From JBIOHJ01 sp044448905 (GTDB taxonomy: Bacteria; Bacteroidota; Bacteroidia; AKYH767-A; OLB10), in the NCBI GenBank assembly GCA_044448905.1, contig JBIOHJ010000032.1:1-27248 (forward strand): DNA of 27,248 bases, written 5' to 3'. Shown piece after piece: positions 1-7,170 of this stretch. Each line of letters starts with the position of its first letter. Position 1 is the stretch's first letter. Under the pieces are notes generated by a model, which worked only from the letters and a program-made list of their open reading frames with translations, was not told where the DNA came from and ran no database searches. The position numbers and the translations under genes were made by a program.

Positions 1-1806
1 ATAGCTCCACCCGAAAACACCGATACGGCTTTTGTCAACGTAAGGGAGTGTGCCCAAATATTTAGCAACTTCAACCTGGTCTATCACCTCAATATGCCCT
101 AAGTTTTTATAAGTGCATTTCTCAAAATCTTCACCACGGGCCCCGGTGCCGCGGTTGTCAACCGAAACAACAATGTATCCTTTTTGCGCAAGCAGCTGCC
201 AGTAAAAGTAATTGGCTCCTTCCCATGAATCGTTTACAGTTTGCGAACCGGGACCTCCGTACATGTATTGAAAAACCGGAAACTTTTTACTCGAAAAATC
301 ACCAATCGGCTTTATCATCCAACCGTTGAGTTCAATGCCCTCTGAAGTTTTGAAGCTGAAAAATTCTTTTTTACCGAGCGAAAATTTTGCCATGTTTTCT
401 TTCACACTTTTATTTTCTTCAAGAACTCGTAACTGTTTTCCATCACTGGAATGAAGCGTTACAAGGTATGGTGAGTTAGCATCGGAATGTGTATTGATAA
501 AATATTTAAAGTCGGTGCTGAAATCTGCTTTATTAACTCCATGTGGTGGACTTAATGAAATTTTCTTTCCTTTTTCGGTGATGGAATAAACCTGTTTTTC
601 CATGGGGGTTACCTCGGAACTTTGATAGTAATATGTTTTTGATTTTTCGTCATAGCCATAAAACTTTGTTACGTCCCAATTGCCCGAGGTAATTTGTTTT
701 TCCATTACACCACTCATATTATAATACCCGATATGCGTAAATCCGTTTATTGGCTTCATCCAAATGAAATGAAGCTTGTCATTTGTAAAAACCATCTCAT
801 CATTAATTTCAATATCAATATATGATTTGTTTTCTTCGGTGTAAAAAACTTTTGTACTTCCATTTACGGCACTACATAACAGCAGTTCCAATTTGTTCTG
901 ATGACGGTTCATGCGCATGATGCAAAGTTGTGAAGCATCAGTAGTCCATTTAATACGGGGAATGTACTGGTCTTTTTCAGAACCGGTTTCAGCTCTTAAA
1001 GTCTTTCCGCTAATCACATCATAAATAAAAATATTTACGATTGAATTTTCTTCACCGGCTTTGGGATATTTATATTTTTCTTCGCGCGGATAGAGGCTAT
1101 CGTAGTAAGTAAGGGTAAATTCGCGCACCCGGCTTTCATCAAATTTGTAAAACGCAATTCGTTTTCCATCAGGCGACCATTCAAAAGAACGACTAAAGGA
1201 AAATTCTTCTTCGTACACCCAATCGTTTGCCCCGTTGATAATTTCGTTTTTACGCCCGTCAAAAGTTACCTGCACTTCGCGATCGAGAATAAAATCTTTC
1301 ATAAAAAGATTATTGTCACGCGCAAATGCTGCTTTGTTTCCATCGTGTGAAAGCGCTGCATACATTTGTTTCCCTTTTTCGGATACAGCAGTCAGCTTTT
1401 TGGTTGTTCGGTCGTAAACATAAAAATCGGCACGAGATGAATGCCTGTAAATTTGTTCCTTACCAGTTGTAAAAAGTATTTTGTTTTCATTACTACTCAA
1501 TGTGTAATCAGAAAAGCTGATTGGCGTTGTTGCGTTACCGGCAATAAGCCATTTTCCTTTTACCAGTGTATCGGTTACCATGCCGGTTTTATATTCGTAA
1601 ATTAATATATCGGTGGTTTTGTCGGTCTCGTTTGCAACTGTGTTTGTATAATGCATGCCGTCTTTCATTGGTCGCAAATCGGCAACTCCCTTTGCAACAA
1701 ACTGAGGGTTACCCCAGATATCTTCTAGCTTTAATAACTGATTTTGTGAAAATGCGTTTTGAAAAATAAAAATGAATAAGAAAATAATGCTTGATTTTGA
1801 TTTCAT
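1..1806 (-). CDS. S9 family dipeptidyl peptidase (DPP IV type), 3' end outside window
   Basis: An exported serine exopeptidase that should release dipeptides from the N-terminus of peptides in the periplasm or at the cell surface. The 602 codons present begin at ATG 1804-1806 with a hydrophobic signal peptide ending near AFS-Q21. A beta-propeller region follows, carrying the DPP IV signature DWVYEEE at residues 195-201; in the family these glutamates bind the substrate N-terminus. The alpha/beta hydrolase part starts around residue 470 and includes the YMYGGPGSQ stretch. The last codons read GWSY, so the nucleophile Ser601 of GWSYGG is the penultimate codon visible. The Asp and His of the triad, normally about 75-110 residues later, lie beyond the edge. 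Family members are usually about 700-740 residues. The start lies 22 bp after the ribH stop on the same strand, so it is probably co-transcribed with ribH and the TPR gene. The family call is firm; the exact substrate is unknown. Confidence 0.95.
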   Translation of the reverse strand, partial: MKSKSSIIFLFIFIFQNAFSQNQLLKLEDIWGNPQFVAKGVADLRPMKDGMHYTNTVANETDKTTDILIYEYKTGMVTDTLVKGKWLIAGNATTPISFSDYTLSSNENKILFTTGKEQIYRHSSRADFYVYDRTTKKLTAVSEKGKQMYAALSHDGNKAAFARDNNLFMKDFILDREVQVTFDGRKNEIINGANDWVYEEEFSFSRSFEWSPDGKRIAFYKFDESRVREFTLTYYDSLYPREEKYKYPKAGEENSIVNIFIYDVISGKTLRAETGSEKDQYIPRIKWTTDASQLCIMRMNRHQNKLELLLCSAVNGSTKVFYTEENKSYIDIEINDEMVFTNDKLHFIWMKPINGFTHIGYYNMSGVMEKQITSGNWDVTKFYGYDEKSKTYYYQSSEVTPMEKQVYSITEKGKKISLSPPHGVNKADFSTDFKYFINTHSDANSPYLVTLHSSDGKQLRVLEENKSVKENMAKFSLGKKEFFSFKTSEGIELNGWMIKPIGDFSSKKFPVFQYMYGGPGSQTVNDSWEGANYFYWQLLAQKGYIVVSVDNRGTGARGEDFEKCTYKNLGHIEVIDQVEVAKYLGTLPYVDKSRIGVFGWSY

Positions 1807-1828
1807 CTGATTGAGTTTTATCTGGCGA

Positions 1829-2344
1829 TTAACGGAACCCGATTTGTTTACCTTTCTTAAACTGATTTTTTAAAGCTGCCATTTTAATTGCTGTGATTGC
1901 TGCTTCAATTCCTTTGTTGCCATGTTTTCCACCGGAACGCTCTTTTGCCTGGACTAAATTATCGGTAGTAAGCACTCCGAAAATAAAAGGAATGCTGTAT
2001 TTAATATTCAGGTTCGAAAGGCTATTGGAAACAGCATTGCAAATAAAATCGAAATGAGAAGTTTCGCCTTTAATTACACACCCTATGCAAATTACCGCAT
2101 CCACTTTCTCATTTTCGACCATGCATTTTGCGCCTGCCGTTAGCTCAAAGCTGCCGGGAACATTCAGCCTGATAATGTTTTCATCCAACGCACCTTTTTC
2201 CTTTAAAGCAGAAAAGGCTCCTGCATAAAGAGCCTCTGTAATTTCTTTATTCCATTCCGAAACAACTATACCAAAACGGTAAGCATTTGCATTGGGTACA
2301 GATGAAGAATCAAACGAAGAAAGGTTTTTTCCGGCAGATGACAT
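1829..2344 (-). CDS. ribH: 6,7-dimethyl-8-ribityllumazine synthase
   Basis: Penultimate step of riboflavin synthesis: it condenses 5-amino-6-ribitylamino-uracil with 3,4-dihydroxy-2-butanone 4-phosphate, in the cytoplasm, usually as a pentamer or 60-mer capsid. The family motifs are present: the aromatic site near W31-N32, PGSFE at 63-67, GCVIKGETSHF at 88-98 with catalytic His97, FGVLTTDN at 122-129, and Arg136 followed by H141-G142-N143-K144-G145. The 171 residues are slightly long because of an N-terminal extension of about 20 residues rich in Ser and Asn, common in this phylum. The start ATG lies one base after the TGA of the upstream TPR gene, which suggests translational coupling. No other rib gene is in view, so riboflavin genes are dispersed here. 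Confidence 0.98.
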   Translation of the reverse strand: MSSAGKNLSSFDSSSVPNANAYRFGIVVSEWNKEITEALYAGAFSALKEKGALDENIIRLNVPGSFELTAGAKCMVENEKVDAVICIGCVIKGETSHFDFICNAVSNSLSNLNIKYSIPFIFGVLTTDNLVQAKERSGGKHGNKGIEAAITAIKMAALKNQFKKGKQIGFR

Positions 2345-2345
2345 T

Positions 2346-3026
2346 TCAGTTACCCATCAGTGATGCAGCGCGGGCAATATATTTATCCACTTCGTTGGCA
2401 GTCTGACTGGCGGGGTATTCTTTTTTGATGCGTTCATAAAGCTCGCTTGCCGATTTATAATCATTATTCATTTCATAAACCATCGCGGCTTTCATCATAT
2501 AAATAGGGGCGCTGAACTGGTTGTCGTCCCACTTGTAAGCCTTCTTATAAAACTTTAACGCATCGTCTTTTTTTCCCAGCTCAAGATTAGCATCACCAAT
2601 CCCACCCAAAGCAATGGCACCGGTAACATCATCTTCGGCATCATAATCCGAAAGGTATTCTATTGCATTTTCATATTCTCCTTTTTTGAGGTAACAAATT
2701 CCGGCATAATAATTTGCGAGGTTTGCTGATTGTGACGAACCATAGTTATCTATAATCTCCAGAAAACCAGGGTTATTACCATCGCCATTCAAAGCAAGAT
2801 TCAAAGAGTCTTTTTGGAAATATTGTTCGGCAAAAAACATCTTGCTGCTGGCTTCTTTTTCCTGCGGCCCTACTATAAAATTAGTATATGCAAAATAACC
2901 TCCTACTACCAAAACAACTGCTCCGCCAATTATGGAAAGGCTCTTTTTGTTTTCCTGTATATAATGGTCGGCTTTATCAATCTTTTCGTTTATATCAATA
3001 GTCTGACCTTCTTTGGTGTTCGTCAT
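2346..3026 (-). CDS. TPR-repeat single-pass membrane protein (YfgM-like)
   Basis: A 226-residue protein with a short cytoplasmic N-terminus, one transmembrane helix at about residues 31-51 (IIGGAVVLVVGGYFAYTNF) and a soluble part of helix pairs. Recognisable TPR units lie at about 104-125 (ANYYAGICYLKKGEYENAIEYL), 138-165 and 174-205. The organisation matches YfgM/PpiD-associated TPR proteins: an inner-membrane anchor with TPRs facing the periplasm. Pairing of such a gene with ribH is, as far as I know, recurrent in Bacteroidota. The function is not established, and a protein-assembly scaffold is only an inference. It is the first gene of the TPR-ribH-S9 peptidase unit, with a TAnnTTTG promoter element 30 bp upstream. 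Confidence 0.85.
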   Translation of the reverse strand: MTNTKEGQTIDINEKIDKADHYIQENKKSLSIIGGAVVLVVGGYFAYTNFIVGPQEKEASSKMFFAEQYFQKDSLNLALNGDGNNPGFLEIIDNYGSSQSANLANYYAGICYLKKGEYENAIEYLSDYDAEDDVTGAIALGGIGDANLELGKKDDALKFYKKAYKWDDNQFSAPIYMMKAAMVYEMNNDYKSASELYERIKKEYPASQTANEVDKYIARAASLMGN

Positions 3027-3055
3027 TTCTTAAATGTTTTTTTTATAATGAGGCG

Positions 3056-3063
3056 CAAAAATA
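3056..3063 (-). promoter_or_regulatory. -7 promoter element TATTTTTG for the TPR-ribH operon
   Basis: On the minus strand this reads TATTTTTG, a full match to the Bacteroidota -7 consensus TAnnTTTG, 29 bases before the ATG at 3026. No clear TTTG box is seen at the -33 spacing. Confidence 0.45.
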
Positions 3064-3213
3064 TGCTTTTTATTTTATGTAGATAGCACCAGTCAGCCAT
3101 TGAAATTTTTTGAACCTGTCCCGATTTTTTCGTGAGCAGAATCTTTGGAATTTTAATCAGTTTCAGGCTCTAAAGCAACTTTCCGGGTAGGCGATGTGTC
3201 TTAAATAAAGTAC

Positions 3214-3221
3214 TATCTTCA
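3214..3221 (+). promoter_or_regulatory. possible -7 element TATCTTCA for the lipoprotein gene
   Basis: TATCTTCA departs from TAnnTTTG at the last two bases but sits 20 bases before the ATG at 3242, the same distance seen for better elements in this window. There is no convincing -33 box. Confidence 0.25.
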
Positions 3222-3241
3222 CATCTTCAAATCCTGCAACC

Positions 3242-4999
3242 ATGAAAAAACTTCTTGCTTCTCTCCTCATTGTTTCCTCGCTATTCATTTTAATTTACAG
3301 TTGCAGTAAAGATGAAATTAACAGCAGTGGCGGTGGCAGCGGTAGTACTGTCAGAACAACCATAAGCGGAATGGTGCTGGATGAAAATAATGCGGCAGTT
3401 AATAATGTTACAGTAACTGCTTATTCGCAAACAGCAACAACCAACCAGTACGGTGTTTTTGTTTTGAAGGATGTAAACGTTGATAAAAAACGCTGCATTG
3501 TGCAATTTTCTAAAGCTGGGTATTTTAACCGCGCTCATGCTTTTATTGGTACAGCCAATACGGTTAATTATGTACGCGTGGTTATGATAAGCAATGCGCA
3601 AACGCATACATTAAATGCTACAGCCGGAGGAACCGTAACGCTTCCCGATAATTCTTCCGTGCAATTTGCTCCCAACTCTTTTGTAACCGCAACCGGGATA
3701 GCATATACTGGTACCGTAAGCTTAACGGTAAAACATCTTTCACCAGATGCGGCAAATTTTGGCTTTATGATTCCCGGTGGTGATTTGGCAGGAGAAAACC
3801 TGAACGGTGAAAACGTTTCTCTTTACACCTACGGTATGCTCGGTGTTGAATTAAAAGGTAGCAGCGGTGAAGCTTTACAACTCGCTGCCGGAACCACTGC
3901 CACCCTAACCATGACTATTGCCGCCTCACAGCAGGCAACCGCACCTGCCACCATACCGCTTTGGTTTTTTGATGATGCTACTTCTTTATGGAAAGAGGAA
4001 GGCACTGCAACTAAGGTTGGAAATAATTATGTGGGAATGGTTGCACATTTTAGCTGGTGGAATTGTGATTATCCGGGGCCAAGAGCATTTGTAAAGGGGA
4101 AGGTCGTGGACTGTGAAGGCACTCCAGTGTCGAATATTGTAGTTACAATTGATGGAAACTGGAATACGATAACAGACCAAAATGGCATCTATCAAAATTG
4201 GATTCCATCGGGTTATACTTTCACTATCCAGGTCTTGGCAATATATAATCCAGGCTTAGTGCAAAATAGCCAGGTTGAAATTATCTCTGTATTATCGCCT
4301 AACCAGGTTTTTGTTGTACCTGATTTGGTAGTTCCCTGCCCGACCAGAGTGGCAGGAATTATAAAAACTTGCAATGGTGAAAATACACCCGGAGGTGTTT
4401 TGTTATCTAATTCAAGTGGATTTTATTATTATCAATATACCTTAACAGGTTCATTTAATTTAATGGCATTGCCAAATGCACAACTTGAGCTGAGAGCTTA
4501 TAATGCATTTAATACGCATCATCAAACTATAACAAGTCTTACTGCTCCGAATATTTTAAATGTTGGTAATCTTTTTTTATGCGATACTTTGACATCATCA
4601 GACAATTCATTTATATTAAATGGAGGACCTTTTACAAATCAATTAATCACCATGGATAACAATAGTCTCATAGAAGGTTCCATTATTTGGAATAGCACAA
4701 TTAATATATATATGGCTGGAGCGGCATCCTCTGGATTTTTTATTAATAATTTTAACATGAGCGTTTGCCCTCTTTTAGGGAACTGTGCTACTTTGGTATT
4801 AAATATTTTTATGACTGATTCAAATGGGAAGGACTATGATATTGAACCAGGACCTTTTTTTATTTCAACCAATGTTACACAAATAGATTCTATAGGTGGA
4901 CGCATTAAAGGAAGTTATTATGGAGATTGTTGGATATATTCTGATAGTCTAAGTGTTCAGGGTTATATTTCGGGCTCTTTTGATGTTAAGAGACAATAA
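3242..4999 (+). CDS. surface lipoprotein with two carboxypeptidase-regulatory-like domains
   Basis: A 585-residue predicted lipoprotein of unknown function. The signal sequence ends in the lipobox-like IYSC, placing the acylated Cys at 21. It is followed directly by S-K-D-E, resembling the Bacteroidota lipoprotein export signal that sends lipoproteins to the cell surface. A Ser/Gly linker leads into a CarboxypepD_reg-like beta-sandwich at about 41-110 (ISGMVLDENNAAVNNVTVTA). A central region at about 126-270 contains GGTVTLPDNSSVQFAPNSF and PLWFFDDATSLWKEEG, a pattern seen in large Bacteroidota lipoproteins. A second CarboxypepD_reg-like domain lies at about 284-340 (VKGKVVDCEGTPVSNIVVTI). 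The C-terminal 200 residues are Asn/Ser/Ile-rich and I do not recognise them. There is no catalytic motif, so a structural or binding role at the surface is the most that can be inferred. It stands alone, with no co-directional partner within 700 bp. Confidence 0.85.
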   Translation: MKKLLASLLIVSSLFILIYSCSKDEINSSGGGSGSTVRTTISGMVLDENNAAVNNVTVTAYSQTATTNQYGVFVLKDVNVDKKRCIVQFSKAGYFNRAHAFIGTANTVNYVRVVMISNAQTHTLNATAGGTVTLPDNSSVQFAPNSFVTATGIAYTGTVSLTVKHLSPDAANFGFMIPGGDLAGENLNGENVSLYTYGMLGVELKGSSGEALQLAAGTTATLTMTIAASQQATAPATIPLWFFDDATSLWKEEGTATKVGNNYVGMVAHFSWWNCDYPGPRAFVKGKVVDCEGTPVSNIVVTIDGNWNTITDQNGIYQNWIPSGYTFTIQVLAIYNPGLVQNSQVEIISVLSPNQVFVVPDLVVPCPTRVAGIIKTCNGENTPGGVLLSNSSGFYYYQYTLTGSFNLMALPNAQLELRAYNAFNTHHQTITSLTAPNILNVGNLFLCDTLTSSDNSFILNGGPFTNQLITMDNNSLIEGSIIWNSTINIYMAGAASSGFFINNFNMSVCPLLGNCATLVLNIFMTDSNGKDYDIEPGPFFISTNVTQIDSIGGRIKGSYYGDCWIYSDSLSVQGYISGSFDVKRQ

Positions 5000-5208
5000 A
5001 CCCCTTCCTTCTTTTGATCACAAAACCCTTTTCCCATCCCTCCCATTCCAACGCCTGCCTGCCGCACGGTCAGGAAATCCCATTTCGCTTCAGCGGAAGC
5101 CAATTTTCTTTTTTCAGAGGGTAAAACAGCCTCAGAAAGCCACTTTATTTATCATTTTCATAAAACTTATTGATTTTAAGCTTTTATTTAAAATTTTGGT
5201 GGCTCTGG
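5000..5208. other. non-repetitive part of the 726-bp gene-free stretch
   Basis: There is no supportable ORF or RNA gene between the lipoprotein stop and the tandem array. The stretch is pyrimidine-rich at first, contains one small hairpin (5087-5100), then becomes AT-rich. Confidence 0.6.
5087..5112 (+). terminator. possible terminator hairpin after the lipoprotein gene
   Basis: GCTTC-AGCG-GAAGC forms a 5-bp stem with a 4-base loop, followed after three bases by a T-rich run. It lies 88 bp after the lipoprotein stop. The short stem makes it weak. Confidence 0.35.
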
Positions 5209-5228
5209 TACTATCTGCAAAGCCACAG

Positions 5229-5648
5229 TAATTCATTCCCAAGCGACTGTAACCGGCTGCAAAGAGCCAATAATTCATTCCCAAGCGACTGTAACCGGCT
5301 GCAAAGAGCCAATAATTCATTCCCAAGCGACCGTAACCAACTCCCAAGAGGCAATAATTGACTCCCAAACGACAATAGTTAATTCCCAAACGACTGTAAC
5401 TGTCTCCCAAGAGTCAGTAATTCATTCCCAAGCGGCAATAATTGACTTCGTAACATGCGTAACTGACTTCGAAACGTGCGTAATTGACTTCGTAACGTGC
5501 GTAACTGACTTCGTAACGTGCGTAACTGACTTCGTAACATGCGTAATTGACTTCGTAGCGTGCGTAACTGACTTCGTAACGCGAATGATTCACCTCAAGG
5601 CTGTCATAATTGGCCTCGAAACATGAATAACCCGTACCAGAGACGATG
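5229..5648. repeat. tandem array of twenty 21-bp units upstream of glmM
   Basis: Exactly 420 bp divide into twenty units of 21 bp with no length variation. All but one begin TAA, TAG or TAC-like; the unit at 5586 begins TGA. Two sequence groups exist. Units at 5229-5438 are of the type TAATTCATTCCCAAGC, alternating early on with TAACCGGCTGCAAAGAGCC. Units at 5439-5585 are of the type TAAYTGACTTCG followed by TAACGTGCG and are the most uniform. Units from 5586 on decay, and a barely recognisable further unit occupies 5649-5669. A diverged 20-bp copy (5209-5228) precedes the array. There are no spacers, so it is not a CRISPR. The period equals two helical turns. The array ends about 26 bp before the glmM -7 element. 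Its function is unknown. Confidence 0.9.
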
Positions 5649-5694
5649 TAACTTCTATATCAGCATGCTTAAAAAAAACTGGTATCGCATTTAA

Positions 5695-5702
5695 TATCTT
5701 TG
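5695..5702 (+). promoter_or_regulatory. -7 promoter element TATCTTTG of glmM
   Basis: A perfect TAnnTTTG match, 23 bases before the GTG start at 5726. It supports that start, because no upstream in-frame ATG would fit within the transcript. The -33 region has no clear TTTG and lies at the degenerate edge of the 21-bp array. Confidence 0.6.
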
Positions 5703-5725
5703 CACCACTTTTTAACCCCATTCAA

Positions 5726-7135
5726 GTGACTTTAATAAAATCCATCTCCGGCATCCGGGGAACCATTGGAGGAAAGCCGGGCGAATCGCTCACTCCTTTC
5801 GACATTGTAAAATTTTCTTCGGCATACGGCTGCTGGATAAACAAGCACTATAAAAGCAAATTGAAAAACAAAGTGGTGGTAGGGCGCGATGCACGTATTT
5901 CAGGACAAATGGTGCAGCAGCTTGTTACCGGTGCATTGCTTGGATCAGGAATTGATGTGATTGACTTGGGGCTTACCACCACGCCAACTGCCGAAATGGC
6001 TGTTGTATTTCACAAAGCACAGGGCGGCATCATACTTACGGCAAGCCACAATCCCAGGCAATGGAACGCTCTCAAGCTGCTAAACTCGCATGGCGAATTC
6101 ATATCGGCTGCCGATGGCGATGAAATATTGCGCCTGAGCGAAAGCCCTAAAATTGAATTCAGCGAAGTAAGCTCCCTGGGAAGCTTAACCAAAGACGGTT
6201 CCTCACTGCAGCATCATATTAAGGCCATCCTTAAATTGCCGCTGGTGGACAAAGAAGCCATAGCAAATAAAAAATTTAAAATTGTTGTTGATTGCATAAA
6301 TTCCACCGGTGCGATAGCCATACCCGCTCTACTTAATGCACTGGGTGTGGAAACATTTTTTTTAATAAACAGCGAACCTACCGGTGATTTTGCCCATAAC
6401 CCCGAACCGCTTCCCGAAAACCTGGGAGAACTTTCTAAAGAAGTAATTAAGAAAAAAGCCAATCTCGGCATTGCCGTTGATCCCGATGTGGACCGCCTCG
6501 CTCTTGTTTGCGAAGATGGCGAGATGTTTGGCGAAGAATATACATTGGTAGCTGTGGCTGATTATGTGTTAAGCCACAAAAAAGGCAACACGGTTTCCAA
6601 CCTTTCTTCCACACGTGCTTTGCAGGATGTAACCGAAAAAGCAGGTGGAAAATATTTTGCTGCGGCTGTGGGCGAAGTAAACGTGGTAGAAATGATGAAA
6701 GACCAAAATGCGGTTATTGGCGGAGAGGGCAATGGAGGAGTTATTTATCCCGATCTTCATTACGGGCGCGATGCCCTGGTAGGTATTGCATTATTCCTTT
6801 CGCACCTTGCAAAGTTTGGAAAGACGTGTTCGATGCTGCGGGCAAAGTATCCCGATTATTTTATTTCGAAAAATAAAATTGAGCTTACAAAAGATATTAA
6901 TGTGGATGAAATTCTTGCCAACATTAAATCCCGTTACAAAAAACACCCTGTTAACACAACTGACGGAGTAAAAATTGAATTTCCTAAAGAATGGGTTCAC
7001 CTGCGTAAATCAAATACCGAACCCATCATCCGCATTTATGCCGAAAGCGAAAGCATAACTACTGCCGATAACCTTGCCGAAAAAATTATTTCCGATATCA
7101 AAGAACTGATGAACGGAATGAGAATGAAAAAGTGA
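5726..7135 (+). CDS. glmM: phosphoglucosamine mutase (alpha-D-phosphohexomutase family)
   Basis: Interconverts GlcN-6-P and GlcN-1-P on the route to UDP-GlcNAc for peptidoglycan and LPS, in the cytoplasm. The 469 residues carry all four family landmarks: the phosphoserine loop TASHNP at 105-110 with Ser107, the Mg-binding loop DPDVDR at 252-257, the sugar-binding loop GGEGNGG at 332-338, and the phosphate-binding loop RKSNTEP at 427-433. The sugar loop is the GGEGNGG form that I associate with archaeal and Bacteroidota GlmM, not the GGExSGH form of bacterial phosphomannomutases. This favours glucosamine but does not exclude mannose or glucose phosphates. The start is GTG (5726-5728), giving the usual MTLIKSISGIRGTIGG N-terminus. 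It is a single-gene unit, convergent with the M28 gene 35 bp downstream. Confidence 0.93.
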   Translation: MTLIKSISGIRGTIGGKPGESLTPFDIVKFSSAYGCWINKHYKSKLKNKVVVGRDARISGQMVQQLVTGALLGSGIDVIDLGLTTTPTAEMAVVFHKAQGGIILTASHNPRQWNALKLLNSHGEFISAADGDEILRLSESPKIEFSEVSSLGSLTKDGSSLQHHIKAILKLPLVDKEAIANKKFKIVVDCINSTGAIAIPALLNALGVETFFLINSEPTGDFAHNPEPLPENLGELSKEVIKKKANLGIAVDPDVDRLALVCEDGEMFGEEYTLVAVADYVLSHKKGNTVSNLSSTRALQDVTEKAGGKYFAAAVGEVNVVEMMKDQNAVIGGEGNGGVIYPDLHYGRDALVGIALFLSHLAKFGKTCSMLRAKYPDYFISKNKIELTKDINVDEILANIKSRYKKHPVNTTDGVKIEFPKEWVHLRKSNTEPIIRIYAESESITTADNLAEKIISDIKELMNGMRMKK

Positions 7136-7170
7136 ATGGGTTTCTTTCCCGCAACAGTTCCAGGTGCCTT

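Noticed and set aside
5132..5410. 92-residue minus-strand protein with RLGMNYW heptads
   Set aside because: It starts at TTG inside the tandem repeat, unit differences mostly change amino acids, and the composition is that of a translated repeat.
5209..5669. CRISPR array
   Set aside because: The 21-bp units abut directly with no unique spacers, no leader and no cas genes nearby.
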